Of a stretch of DNA of 64,000 nt, positions 45,893 to 57,667 are shown piece after piece. The stretch is taken from assembly GCF_000204055.1 (NCBI RefSeq), contig NW_006768767.1:488551-552550 (forward strand). Reading direction: 5' to 3'. The position numbers and the translations under genes were made by a program. Under the pieces are notes generated by a model that had not been told where the DNA came from, made no database searches, and saw only the letters and a list, made by a program, of their open reading frames with translations. Within the stretch, counting starts at the first letter, position 1. Each line of letters opens with the position of its first letter. This DNA comes from Melampsora larici-populina 98AG31 (lineage: Eukaryota > Basidiomycota > Pucciniomycetes > Pucciniales > Melampsoraceae).

Positions 45893-47545
45893 TTAATATT
45901 CTTCAGATATCTCCCCAAAAGTAGTGGATGATGATGGTAATAGTTTGGTTGACTCAGAATGCTTATGATCTGAGCAGACAAGATTCAACTCATGCTTAGT
46001 ATACAATATTAATGCTATAAAGTCATCAAGAACTCACAAAGTAGAAAATCAGAGTCCATATAGTCAAAAAATTCCAAAGACTTTTCTCCTGCATTCTGTG
46101 ATCTGTATATGGTTCTGATCTTTTCAATTTGGAGACGCAAATCCGTTCTCGTTTGAACCAAATTTATCAAAATCTCATTCTCTTCTGGATGAAGTGTACA
46201 CCTTATCATCAGCATACTATAAATGTCATATTCTAACTCAGGTGTTGATTTGTTTTCTTCCAAGTCTTGTATTACTTCTTGAATAGTCTTTGAGCTCAGT
46301 AAATCATTAGTACTCTTGGGTACATGCCCAAGAACAATCTTTCTCCGTCGATCTAGTTGATTCAAAATTTCAAAATTTGATCTTGCCAATGGTAAATGGA
46401 AATTTCTCCAGAGATTTTCATCACTTTCAACATATTTTATGATCTCTTCCTTGCTCATGGTGGGTTTCCAATAATCTATGAGATACTCGAGAATATAAAC
46501 GGCATGTGTTGCGGGCAAGGAGGGAAACTCCATCTTTCTGAACATTGATGCAAAAATAACGATAGCTTTCTTGATATCCAGTTCCCCTGATGGAAGCTGT
46601 GCACTCAGGAAGTGGTTTACCACATATTCTTCGATATACTTGCTTGTTGGGGGAATTCCGTGACTGTTAGTCTCTTCCCACATTGCCTCATCATATCTTT
46701 TCAGCAATTGGGCTCGTTCGAAACATTCTTCCATGTCTGTGCGAGATGAAGTATAAGATTATTTCTCTCTGGATTCTGATTGTTCCGGAAGCATATGAAA
46801 TTACAACTCACCAGGATTCATCTCATAGATGACTTTTTCCCTCGGGAAGTGACTCATGAACTTTTGAGTAAAAGAGGCTTCATATGCTGGTTAACAGAGA
46901 GCCCCCAAGATTGAAGTCAATATCTCAATGAGCTTATGGCATACGATGAGAGATTGGCTCACTCATAGCTGCCTTTACCTCCAAATACACGTAGTCTTTC
47001 CAAAGATTTTCTTCCAGTTGTTGTCTTAGGTGCAATATATTCGAGGGGAAATGTTTTAAAAGCCCAGCGACTATTCCGAGGGCCCAAAGCCTCTCAGTAC
47101 CCTTCACGTTTTCATCGTAAAGAGCATCCTTAGCTGATATAAAACATCCAATTACGCTGTCTCCATGTCGAGAAAGATGCACTTTAAAACTGCGACAAGA
47201 TGAGTCTGATTTCGAAATCAAGTCCGCGATGTCATGCGCTAACGCTTTGATGGTTGGTTGTAGCTTTTGATCGGTTTTCAACTTATTTGCTCGTTGAAAA
47301 AAGATAGAGACATGTGGTACCGAAGGCTTCGACGGAATTTGTATCACCTTTTTGACAAGTTTTCGGACCCCTGACTTTGGTTTTGCTTTATACACATCAA
47401 AATCTCCTCCATCAGGATCAACGACGGCGAGCTTCGAGACAGATCCTGTTCGGAGATCATGCAGGAGAGAGACTGCTCCGCGTACAAAGCTCGGTGCGAA
47501 GGCTTGAAAAGCCAACGGAATGAAGAGATACGATGATGGGTGCAT
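45893..47545 (-). CDS. Putative secreted protein A (paralogue of gene B)
   Basis: Four exons, 47545-46963, 46886-46812, 46736-46038 and 45969-45893, join in phase into 477 aa. I do not recognise the family. The start MHPSSYLFIPLAFQAFAPSF looks like a signal peptide. The body is mostly helical in character, with GTERLWALGIVAGLLKHFPS near residue 155, YEASFTQKFMSHFPREK encoded by the 75-base second exon, and RCTLHPEENEILINLV near the C-terminus. Gene B at 57668-59375 has the same four-exon layout, an identical second-exon length and clear similarity throughout. The pair flanks the composite transposon. Secretion plus lineage-specific duplication makes it an effector candidate, but that is inference. 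The ATG was chosen because it starts the hydrophobic segment; a non-ATG extension is open upstream. Confidence 0.8.
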
Positions 47546-47814
47546 GTTGCCTTGGATTGCGAGTGCGGTATCTAACAACAAGAACTTACGATCAAAGAGT
47601 CACAGTGCCAGGAATGGGAAGGTATGAAAGTCATCGTTTTTATGGAGGAGTGAAACCAGGTGAAACCTGAATGGTAAACCAGGTTACCAGAGTTCACAGT
47701 TTCTGTATGACACAGGAAAATGTTACAACCTTGTTTCCGTATTACATACAAGTTTACACTGCAGAAATTCCCCACACGTGGCCTCGCTGACTCCGACCGG
47801 CTCGGGTCGGTGTG

Positions 47815-47920
47815 TACGGTGGCTCTAAAGTGCCACGTGAGTCACTTGAACAAAAATGAAAAAAAGCAATGCACGAGGCCTGAAACAGTCCTGTCTGGAA
47901 GCGCGCCGACCCTGGCCCGC
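47815..47920 (+). repeat. Left inverted block of composite transposon
   Basis: Pairs with 56315-56419 in inverted orientation at roughly 70 percent identity, with two near-perfect cores at its outer and inner ends. A TATA-like TTATAAGGTTAAATAA lies 160 bases further in (48083), upstream of the alpha-kinase. Confidence 0.85.
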
Positions 47921-48281
47921 CTGGGTCCGTAACCCTCTCAGTCATCGCCAGGAGCAGGGTCCACATTTTTAATCAACCTTCAGTTACCTCCCTGCCACGA
48001 TTGGCCATCTGCGTCAAAAACACTTTTTTTGATCCAGCCCCATAATCATCGAAGGACAGGAGTGCCACGACAGCCGGGCTCTTATAAGGTTAAATAAGCT
48101 TAAGTCCCCACCCACATTTCCTCCCACCCTATCCCCTTTGTCTCAACTTATTTTCATCATCCGTTTTGTCTCAACTTTTTTTCATCATCCATCTACTTTC
48201 TCCGTCAAAGATTCTTTTTTCATTTTTTCATTTTTTCATACTTGGTCATCCTCGTCCCTTAAAACACCTCGACACCTGCAA

Positions 48282-50512
48282 ATGAATCAAGATTTTTGCT
48301 CAGGTTGCCATGTACGGCCCACATCACTACATGGTTTTTGTGATGTTTGCATCAAAATTCGCTTGACCAGCAGTTCAAGCTCACCTACTGAACCAAACAG
48401 ACCTTCGATTACCACTAGACCTGGTCAGCAACCTCTTGGCGATCCCAATTCCCATAACATGTTCCCGGAGTCGTACCCTTCACAATTTCCCAACCCTAAT
48501 CCGCCATCTTCCTACTCAAACATGCCACCGCAAAACTCACCTTTTCATGCTCATACCAATGCTTTTGACGCACAGGCTTTCAAGCAAGCAGCCGCAAAAG
48601 TTGCTGCGCACAACAACACTCTCAGATACCCCTCAACATCATCTACCTTTTTGCCGCCCTCCACCTCCTCCACACCGATAACATCACCTACTGCCCCATT
48701 TGATCCATTCGCCGCTGCCAAAGAGAACCGTACACGCCATGGGTCAACCTTCCCACCCAATACAAACAAGAACAAGCGCGGACGAGCAGTCTCTAGCGGA
48801 TCAACATCCACCCGTTCACGAGGCCGAAACAGTTCAGACATCCCCGCATATGACGCATCTAGCCCGGTTATTACTTTCCTCTGTGGCTTTGAAACTTTCA
48901 AATCATCCAAATGGGCTAAAGTAAAGCCGCTCTCAGTAACTCGTACCATCGACATCTACCGTCCAGAAGCTTACAATGATCTGCGACTGGACCTTTGGAC
49001 ACACTTTCAAAGAGTCTTTGTCCCCAATGATATCATCGACACTCTCCCTCCGGCCGGTTTCGCTTTTACAACTTTGGGGAGTCAGGAAGGTTCAGTTAAT
49101 AACACTGATCTCCAGTGGTGGTTTTCCCAAAACAGCTCAATCAATATTATCTATGACCATTCCCTATACGAATACAGTCTCGCTTCTAACAAATCTGATC
49201 ATCCTCAAGCTCTCGATATATCATTAATTACAGAAGAATTGACGAAGAAAACCAAGATTGGTCTATGTAGTAAGCACAATTCTCACCTTACTCGCGTCAT
49301 GTAATTTTTTTGAACCCCCTTTATCTCTATCCCTCCAGGCCACCAATTATCTTTGCTACATACCACAGAAGACAACACATTACAAGGAATCGAACGTTTC
49401 GGACGATCGACCGAACCCTCACTGGTACACACACCTCGTGCAAATTCGTGGGTTGCAGGCTTGCGATGGACGGTCCAGGAAGATGGAAATACAGTGGACT
49501 CTGATTTTGTTGCCTACCGTTGGCACCTTGGCGAGCAGCAGAAGGTGGGTCGAACTCACTCTGTTCAATCCATTGACCTCTGGCATCCGGATGGCCCCAT
49601 TACATACATCAGCAAGTCCACCATAAAGAACTTCTTCAACCTTCGCATTGTAGCTCCTACAAACACAGCACGCTTATACAATGCAGTTGACATCTTAATT
49701 CGAGAGTTCGTTTCGTATGCCAAATCTGTATCTGGGCTCTCGAATCATACCGAGTTATGGAAGACACTCAATGAGTTACGTGTAAGTCATGTCATTATTT
49801 GTTTCAAAAACAATTACAAGTCTCATCGAAACAATTCACAACTGACTTCCTTGGCATGAATCCCAGCTGGTCGAGCATACCATCATCACTTCGGAAAAGC
49901 CGCCCGATAATGAAGATTCAAACCATATACCGGATGTCGAAGGGCCACACGAGGTGATGCATGTTGAGGAAGTTTTAAATCAACCTCTCGTCTCTTTTGC
50001 AACCTCGGGTTTTTTTGGTTTCGCTATGATCAACAAACCTTCCAATATGCACTACTTAATGGACGCCTTTTGTCATTGGACCTACCAAAACAGTAACGGT
50101 CACCGATTTGTGACTGATCTACGTGGGTATGGGTCAGTAGTCACCAACCCACAGATCCATGACGCCGATCCAGTGTAAGGCCCTTCTCTCTTCATCCGTT
50201 TCAATTTGATTAGTACTGACTCCCTTAGCTTGTAGAAATGTTTGGGGAAGCAGGAACGGGCGAGGTGCTGCTGTGGCACTCCTGCCTGATCAACACCAAT
50301 GCCAGCTTGCCTGTCAGCTCCTTCAGCTCCCCAAATTGGTTCGAATTCCCGTGTCAATTCCCAATCCTGATTCAATATGGCAACACCGATTGCAACTACC
50401 AGGCGGAAGCAAAATCGAAGCTGGACATGTGGACCTTCCGGCCTTTTTATCTGCTTCGGCTAGCCTTGCTTCCCGCAACACCCCTCCTGCGCCTCCGCCA
50501 AATCTTTTCTGA
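48282..50512 (+). CDS. Alpha-kinase domain protein, possible pseudokinase
   Basis: Four exons, 48282-49269, 49339-49781, 49867-50174 and 50236-50512, join in phase into 671 aa. The N-terminus is a Cys cluster, CSGCHVRPTSLHGFCDVC (C-x2-C...C-x2-C), probably zinc-binding. Residues 30-230 are a Ser/Pro/Asn-rich linker. A divergent N-lobe includes GPITYISKSTIKNF. The C-lobe has DAFCHWTYQNSNGHRF, then TDLRGYGSVVTNPQIH, then GSRNGRGAA and the zinc end HQCQLACQLL. In active alpha-kinases the loop reads DLQG...TDPQ and the glycine loop GxGNxG. Here the second Asp is Asn (TNPQ) and the loop is GSRNGRG, so catalysis may be lost. The ATG was chosen at MNQDF because the upstream frame is an unlikely leader. 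It is the largest cargo gene of the composite element. Confidence 0.85.
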
Positions 50513-50651
50513 CCGCCTTGTAGATTCACGCGTTTGTCTTAACCGTTATATACTTGTACATCCTTGTTCATAGTTCTCTTTTGTAATTGTAACATTTGTA
50601 TCTTCTTTGAAATATGAAGACGGCGCCCATTTCTTGATCACGTTGAGGATT

Positions 50652-50799
50652 ATACGATCTTTTATTTGATAAATAAAAGATCGTATATTATCCGACTGCA
50701 TCCGCAATGCTTACTTACGATTGAAACAGATGTTTCAATCGTATCACAGGTGTTTAACCTGTTCTGCTCCGCTTGCTTATATGATGTCACCATATAAGC
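50652..50799. repeat. Cluster of four consecutive hairpins
   Basis: Perfect or near-perfect hairpins follow each other: ATACGATCTTTTATTT with its inverse (50652-50686), TACGATTGAAAC / GTTTCAATCGTA (50716-50743), ACAGGTGTTTAACCTGT (50746-50762) and GCTTATATG / CATATAAGC (50775-50799). They start 140 bases after the alpha-kinase stop. Each stem is unrelated in sequence to the next. Confidence 0.9.
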
Positions 50800-52032
50800 T
50801 ACAAACTTGACTTCGATTCAGCAGTCATTTGACCGCAACTTACGCCTGCAACGAAACCTCGATAAGAGATGACCAAAACCTTGAGTCCTAATCACATCGA
50901 TCTTCTATCCACCACTAATCCATAAGGCTTTTATCCCACTCCCGATCATTATCTAGATAGCACAGCCAGCCCATAAAGATCAGGATATCTCACAAACTAT
51001 CAAGTTCAAATGCTCACCCACACTCGCTCTCAAGATTGTCATGATGATTTCAGGAGGGACCTCAACAACTCTCAATTTCAACTCAATCTAAATGTGCAGG
51101 TATACATAACTTTGATACGTTGCATCAGAGGACTCAAATGCCCAGGGAGACATAATAAACAACAACTACGCAACTATGCATAAAGCTTAGAATCGATTCA
51201 GAAATCATGAACCACATCTACTCATAGTTGTTGCAGTCAATTCAGACGAGATTATCGTTTGGAGATTCAGAGTCAGAGCTCGTAGAACTCTGACTCTTCT
51301 ATGTTGTGAATTCTGATTCTTGCAATACATCCTGATCGTTTGCAAACTTTGGTCTGATTGTTTGTTTAACCACCATTAATTCTGTATCTCGGCGTTCCAT
51401 ACCCTGGCAACTAACATTAGCGCAGTAAAATGAATCATCATGGTGCTCGTAGTCAACCTCGTTATTCTCTGCCGCACCCTCGTGTCTATCTCGACCCCTT
51501 GCAGTTGTAAAATCCAATTTTTGAATTGATATTATTCAGTGGTTTTCGATAAAGGTTCCCTCCCTGACATGAGAGAAAAACGTGGTAGTGACTGCATTGA
51601 TGGACTGGGCTTCAGGGTTGTTGTCATGGTTTGCTCAGTTTGACTCGTGATAATTAATGGCCGATTGTGCCACGTATGAAACTGTTGGTCGAAATGTGGG
51701 CAAAGGACCAGAGGCAACACGGATCTCGTTGAAAACCCTTTCTGAGCTCTTCGAGAACAGCTTATACGATGGTAATGACAAAGAAACCACAAGCATATCA
51801 AAACCACAACGTTTGCTTGTGGATCCCGAACCCTGAAGGGTTCTTATGCCGTTGAGCAGTCATCTGGGGTTCAATAAAGCGAGGAATTTTGTCTTTGAAT
51901 TCCTCGCTTCCCGTCCCAATATTACCTAACATCCCCAAATATCCAACAGTTTGATTTGTTCATTCTCATCCTCATCCGCCCAAAAGGTCTGAGAAGCACA
52001 CTTCTTGTCCACTTCTGTTTTCATCAATCTGA
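50800..52032. other. Non-coding middle of composite transposon with more hairpins
   Basis: No gene is recognised. Further hairpins lie at 51268-51298 (AGAGTCAGAG / CTCTGACTCT) and 51877-51909 (AAGCGAGGAATT / AATTCCTCGCTT). Confidence 0.55.
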
Positions 52033-52881
52033 ATGCTACAGAATCCGGTTTTTGCAGATGGTGTATTCGCTGTTGTTTGCGTAGTAAGTATCAACACTCC
52101 TAATGTTGATGATCTCTGAGCTGACAAATACTCACAATTTGCACTTATCAAACAGCTTCCTCCAACCGAGTCCTTTCGTCCCTTGCTGGCAGGAACTTGT
52201 TTAGCTGAAGCAAGCTGCATGCTAAGTGGCGTCTCTGGCCATTCTTCGCATGTCATGCCACTTGTGATGCTTTATTCGCAAGGAGACGGCCCTCCGTTGA
52301 GAGCTGGTCACATATACCAGGCCAGTGGGCGATTTGCTTACGATGAGATCTCAGGCAAAATCCTTTTGGCAGTCACACCGACAAGGCTAACAGACTTGGG
52401 TCCTACCTCTGATACACACGGCCAACTGCCACCGATTCCAGTCAGAATATCAAGTCTTGGCACGCCTGTTTGTGCCGCAGTAGAGCCAGCATTGCATTTT
52501 GGCCCCGAAGTCATAGTCATAGCTGCAGAGCACTTGCATTGGTTTTCCGAGGTCAGTTCTTTCTACCTTCTTGATCAAACACCTTCTGATGTTTTTATTT
52601 TCTTGTATAAATCGGTAGCTAGGAAGAAACGTAGGAGGGGCCATTAAATACAGAGGAGATCCTGGGCTTGGTGTCTTAGAGCTGGACGACTTTAATGTCA
52701 ATGGAGTGCAAATCTTCTTCTCTGGACACATAACATCTTGGGACCCAGACAATGAGGAGCTAACTGTACAGGTAATTGACCATAAAACCATTGTCAATAA
52801 TAGTATCTCTCGAGTTAGTCTAACATCTGCTGAATATTTCAGGCCTCGGTCTTTGCCATAACCCATCAAGATATGGAGTAA
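52033..52881 (+). CDS. Unknown 212-aa protein, rust-type hypothetical
   Basis: Four exons, 52033-52083, 52156-52551, 52619-52771 and 52843-52881, with every intron in phase 0 and good sites (GTAAGT, GTCAGT, GTAATT donors). The protein starts MLQNPVFADGVFAVVCVLPP and contains AGHIYQASGRFAYDEISGKI, VEPALHFGPEVIVIAA and GVQIFFSGHITSWDPDNEEL. The strand-rich pattern, with GHxYxxSGRF and FxGHIxxWD turns, recalls an OB-fold-like barrel, but this is only a guess. I recall similar hypothetical proteins in rust genomes. There is no signal peptide, membrane segment or catalytic motif. It lies between the alpha-kinase and the transposase inside the inverted blocks. Confidence 0.75.
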
Positions 52882-54392
52882 GGAGCCATTTCTGAAAGAA
52901 TTCGAACTTGGTCAATGAGACTATGGCAATCTTTTTTTTTCTTTTTGTTCTTTGGGGCTTGTCGTTTCTTTAAAAGGAAAAGATGTTTCTCTTTTCAAAC
53001 TACACATGAGCAGGGGTTATCTGATTGTGCTTTGCATCATCAGCGAAATGGAATAGTTCCAATTCGTAGCGAAATTGTGATACCTGTATGTAAATACAAA
53101 AATTTGACAGGGCAAGGGCTGGAGGGTATGCCGTATAGAAACATTGGAACCTGTGGGTTATCAGGATCAGGTAGCTGTAAGCAACCTACAAGCCAAGCCC
53201 GTCAGAAGAGTCCTGAAGGCCCAAAACATGGCTACACAAGAAGCTATGTGTATCTATAGGTATTTATCAAAACAAAAAGCCTTTGCTCTACAAATGTAGA
53301 GCAAACGCTTTTTGAGATTGTTGCGAGAAAAACTTATGGAGAGACCTGCCCGCATTATATAGGCTAGGAAGTCAATTCCCACAGGAATAAACTATGTGAT
53401 CACTAATATTCGTTGATGTGAAGTCCAATATAAATGTATGATTCAAATAAAAGAGAAGTACAATCCCAATCATATCGTCATCACTTGATCATGTTCAATC
53501 ATCCTGATGTTGGTGGTGGCTGCATTTGACTAATTATAAGTTGATCATTTATAACATTTTATACTACCTTACATCTCTTCAGCGGAAAGATTATATACCT
53601 TTATCTCATATCAGCGAAATGATCTTATGTTCTCAAAAATATATTATTCAAAACAAGATATCTTCAAGGTTAACGGCTGCGGCTGAGATTGCTCTGATGG
53701 ACACAAACCATCCGGAAATTCTGCTTGAAAACTTCTCAACGAGGCCTCACAAGATTGGGGAAAAGGATTTTTGGGATTGATTTGAATCGGGGGAGCATGT
53801 TCATCATGCTTTCAAAGATTGTTTGCTTTCAGAATCTAGGGGGACTGAGACATAGGGAGGACAACTAGATGATCGCGCAAGGCAAACTTATAATCAACTC
53901 GAGTGATTGTCATCACATCAATGTCAATCAACTACTATGTCAGAACATGACGGATATATTTTGAGATATTTGATTGAGGTGAAGAAATATCACAATTCAG
54001 TTGATAGGGTTGAGTGATCGTATACCCCTATCATTTAATGAATTGATAGATAGGTGTAGAACAAAGTAGAATATTTTGATTTTGGTAGTGGGATTCAGGA
54101 AATCGAGAATCAAAACCACAAGATGATAAAAAAAGATTGTAATTTTTGAACAGACACGGACCCGAGTAAAAGAGAAACTCAGATAGGGAATCACCAACTT
54201 TTGCGTGAGTAGATACATTGATCAGTTGTATCATCGAACGATCACATGATCAATTGTAGTCCTTGTGGTTGATGTATTTTATACTTGATTTTGAAAAGTG
54301 TCGGGATTTGTATTTGTATGGCTGATTGTAATAAGAGACAGATCACGGCAGCCTTTTTTTTAAAACATATCAACATGACCCTCAACTAACAA
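52882..54392. other. Non-coding part of composite transposon
   Basis: No recognisable gene. A hairpin lies at about 53275-53314 (AAAAGC..TTTGCTCTACA / TGTAGAGCAAACGCTTTT). The open frames at 53526-53780 and 53997-54234 have no known domain. Confidence 0.5.
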
Positions 54393-56023
54393 CTAAAGTG
54401 GTACTCGACCGAATCTCTTTTGGACAGAAACTACGGCTTGTTCGTGGTTAGTAGGTACACGAGGCTGTCCTGGGGGTGTTGCGAGTAAGGACAAATCGTA
54501 GGCTCGCATGAATCCAAGGATCTGGTCAAACGCTGTCCAAACGTTATCCATATTGATCGTTGCGGGATCTATCTGTAAAGCTGGTTGTGCGGCGGTGACA
54601 AATTCTGTAAGCCACTCGGGAGATGTGATCATGAGTTGCTCTGCGTTAGGATAATATTGAGCGCGGAGCCCGTCAACACGCTCCGGCGGCACAGGGATGA
54701 GACCTTCAACTCCGTTTGCTGAGACGGGTGCGTAGTAGCAGTAATTGGGGGCGCACGCGGTGGGAAGGACTGTTCGTTTGTCGCGTCGCTTCCTATACGA
54801 ATTATAATCGTGCATCCATTTGTTCAAAGAGTCCTGAACCAACGGGACCCAAAGATACAGAAACAGGAGCCTAATTGAATACAAGAGATCATGTGTTAAT
54901 GAAGAAGTCGATTATTGCCTCATAGCTTCAGACTTACTTTTGGAGTGGGTCGTCTGCATTGTACTGTCCAGTTTCCATTGATTCAAACATCATGTCAATC
55001 AATGCTACATTATGCTGAGTCATTAGTTGGGACCATAAACATTCTACTTTTTGATTTCGAGGGGAATCAGTGAATGAATGGCGATGGGAAGCTTGCTCTG
55101 GAGTGAGGTTTGCAAACTCGTAAGATAACTCGATTTGATGCGCAGCCAAGTTGATCGTCTCAGTTCCATGGTCAGTTACGGTTTTTTGAGGAATTCCTCC
55201 AATTCGCTTGACTAGATCAAGATAATACAGGCCTATGTGAGCTGGGTTGTTGTTGGTAATATGGACAAAGAGACCGAGGACGCGTCGAGACCAAGCATCG
55301 ATAAAACCATATATCGTGATGCCAAACTTTTTGAGCTTATCGTGGCCATCTGCGGACCACGCGTGATTGGGACCGGGCACATAGAAGGTACGACGTTGAA
55401 TCGAGGCGCGCAAACGGGATTCAACACCTTTGGCATCCATCTGTTTGACCATAGTACCCACGATTTTCCTGAGTCCGAATAAGATAGATTGTCAATCATT
55501 CATATAAGATTTTGATTGGGGTATAAGTCCAGAATACTGACCGATGGACAGAAACTTGGTATTGGTTCCGGAGGATATGATGGACGCGGCGGTATCCAGC
55601 TCGCTTACCATCCGCGCGCCGCTTTGAGTGTCGAATCAACTCAGCCACATCTGCCAAGGTAACTAGTCCTTGATCAACATCATCTTTCCTGCGTTGTAGG
55701 CCAAGCAGCGTGCAGCGTCGCGCTAGGGTGCGCGGTGAGATATTGATGTCATGACGCTCTTCAAGTATCGAAAGGAGGTGCTCCGCGACAAAACCTTGAC
55801 CGTGATAGAATCGGATGAGATTATTCTGAATTTCTTGAGTTTCATTATCAGGCCCTATTTGCAATTCCCAGTTGGAGCGGGCACGAGTGATGGTGCTCTG
55901 CGAACAGGTGATACCATGGTGAGTTGATAGATCGTCCTGTATCTGGCGGTTGGTGAGGCCTTGCTGAACCAGTGCCGCAACAATAGGCCGATAGGCTTCG
56001 GTTAGGATTAATGGATTCGGCAT
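54393..56023 (-). CDS. DDE integrase-type transposase (rve-like core)
   Basis: Three exons, 56023-55542, 55468-54938 and 54870-54393, join in phase into 496 aa without stops. Residues 1-60 form a helix-turn-helix region (GLTNRQIQDDLSTHHG...STITRAR). A second DNA-binding-like segment follows (NISPRTLARRCTLLGLQRR). The retroviral-integrase-like core has SADGHDKLKKFG (Asp 201), KTVTDHGTE (Asp 260) and RNQKVECLW (Glu 303), a complete D,D,E set. The C-terminal 150 residues end VQKRFGRVPL. Related integrase-core proteins are common in basidiomycetes; I cannot name the superfamily surely (Ginger-like is possible). The protein would cut and join transposon ends in the nucleus. The start ATG is 290 bases from the right inverted block. 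Confidence 0.88.
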
Positions 56024-56314
56024 AGATCGTACTTGATGATGAAGAGGTGTAGGGGAGGTTTTGTTTATGAGGACATGGGAGAATTTTTTTTGTTAGTTAG
56101 GTTACGCTTGGATGTTGACCATGTCCCGGTAGAGTCCGGTGTAGTAAAGACCGGTTGGTATGCAGGAGAACTTCGAGTCCTCACAACTTTGGCAAATATC
56201 ATGAACTCACGTGCCATGAGCTGCCAGGTGAGTCGTGTTTCATGTAAGAGGCCGATTGAGCAGATTCCTCGGACAATCAAAGGTCTAGACGTTGTATGAC
56301 AGCGGACTGATAAT

Positions 56315-56419
56315 GCGGGCCAGGGTCGGCGCGACGCCAAGGGGTCATTGTTTCAGGGCTGATGGGATAATTTCTCTTTTTCAACGAAGTGACTCATGTG
56401 GCGCTTTAGAGCCACCGTA
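56315..56419 (-). repeat. Right inverted block of composite transposon
   Basis: Inverse partner of 47815-47920. The inner core is GCGGGCCAGGGTCGGCGCGA and the outer core GCTTTAGAGCCACCGTA. Confidence 0.85.
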
Positions 56420-56453
56420 GGTGTGGGACTTTGTTTCCAGCACATACGTAACA

Positions 56454-57667
56454 TAATATATCTGCCAGAATGGGAAATACAGGATGTGATGGTCAGTCCA
56501 AGTTTGTGGGTGGGACACAAGAAGTAGTACAAAGACTATGTGCCTATCTGAGATCTGGCAGTGTGCCATCCGCCATGAGCTAAGCCTGGTGATTAGTCAA
56601 AATTGAAGTGTATGGGTTGTGAGCAGGCTGTCACAAAAGTTCACAACCTGCCAAAGGTCCAACCAATACACTCAAAGAATACAAGCTTTCATGTCCCTTC
56701 AGGAAGGGTGCTAATTGCTCACAATATATTGTGAAGTGACAATGACATGTAGCCATTCTGATAAGTATTTTGTTTCTTGCACCCTGGCTGACAAAACCGA
56801 GACAAAAGAGTGAAGCTCTGTCCACTTTGATCAGCAATGCCACTGATTTTTTTCAGAAAATCAGAATCAGCGGATTGGAAGATGTCTCAGCCTTAAAAAC
56901 TGAACAAGGGGTTTTGTAAAGTGGCAAGTTTTTGAAGAAAGAAAATTCAATACTCATTGGAATAGCTGTATGATTGGCTAAATTAGGGGCAACATCAGCT
57001 TTGGATTACAAGCTACATTAATTGGATTAGTCATTTTTTGCTGATTGGCTGATTTGTTGAAATTGAATGATGAGTTTCTCAAATAAGTGATTCATTTTGA
57101 GAATCATACACACTCTTCTTATTCTTTAATGGGGTGTTCACAAGTGTATGATTTGTGCCTTGACAAATCTCAAGTTGTTGATTGATACATTCCCTGCCTC
57201 ACTAGAGTGTAATGGCCACAATTCAGGCACTGTGGAGAAAAACTTTACCAGATATGCGGATTGGTTTTTTGAGCCACTAATTGAATTTCTTGTTTTATTA
57301 AGCTCTCCATTTATTGCCTGTCTTCTTACAAAATCTTACCTCTCATTGATCATCTCCCTGTCACATACTTAATAGGAGCTTCCCTGAGTCCTGATTTAGA
57401 AGAACGAGCTCGGAGGGAAGCCAACATTCTGTATCAATAAGATCTCAAAGAGTCAAATGACAAAAAATGTGTACTGTATGTACTTGAAACCTTGGTGTGA
57501 TATGTGTTGTGGCCATTGTCACACAGCAAAATAAGAATGATAACTGATTGTGAAGTTATAAAATTGAACTAAAGGTGATTTTGGTATGAAATTTTGTATC
57601 ACTCATAATGAATGAGCAAATATTTGTAAATGGTTAGTCTACTATATATGACATGTTAAAAATTGAT
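56454..57667. other. Intergenic, no gene recognised
   Basis: AT-rich sequence. The frame 57148-57372 (plus) is hydrophobic at its C-terminus but has no known domain. Confidence 0.45.

Larger units (their letters stand above)
47721..56453. mobile_element. Candidate composite transposon: integrase, alpha-kinase and unknown cargo
   Basis: Inverted blocks of about 105 bases at 47815-47920 and 56315-56419 share TACGGTGGCTCTAAAG at the outer edge, GCCACxTGAGTCACTT, CCTGAAACA and CGCGCCGACCCTGGCCCGC at the inner edge. Outside them TGTTAC (47721) and GTAACA (56448-56453) are possible TG...CA termini, but I found no target duplication, so the outer ends are uncertain. The interval carries three genes: alpha-kinase (plus), a 212-aa unknown (plus) and a DDE integrase-type transposase (minus) whose start is 290 bases from the right block. 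The alpha-kinase start is 360 bases from the left block. The unit sits between paralogous secreted-protein genes A and B. Confidence 0.7.

Noticed and set aside
48551..48955. Minus-strand 134-aa frame
   Set aside because: Antisense to the first exon of the alpha-kinase gene.
47721..56453. A target-site duplication for the composite element
   Set aside because: I compared bases outside TGTTAC and GTAACA and around the inverted blocks, and no matching 4-9 bp pair was found; the ends remain open.
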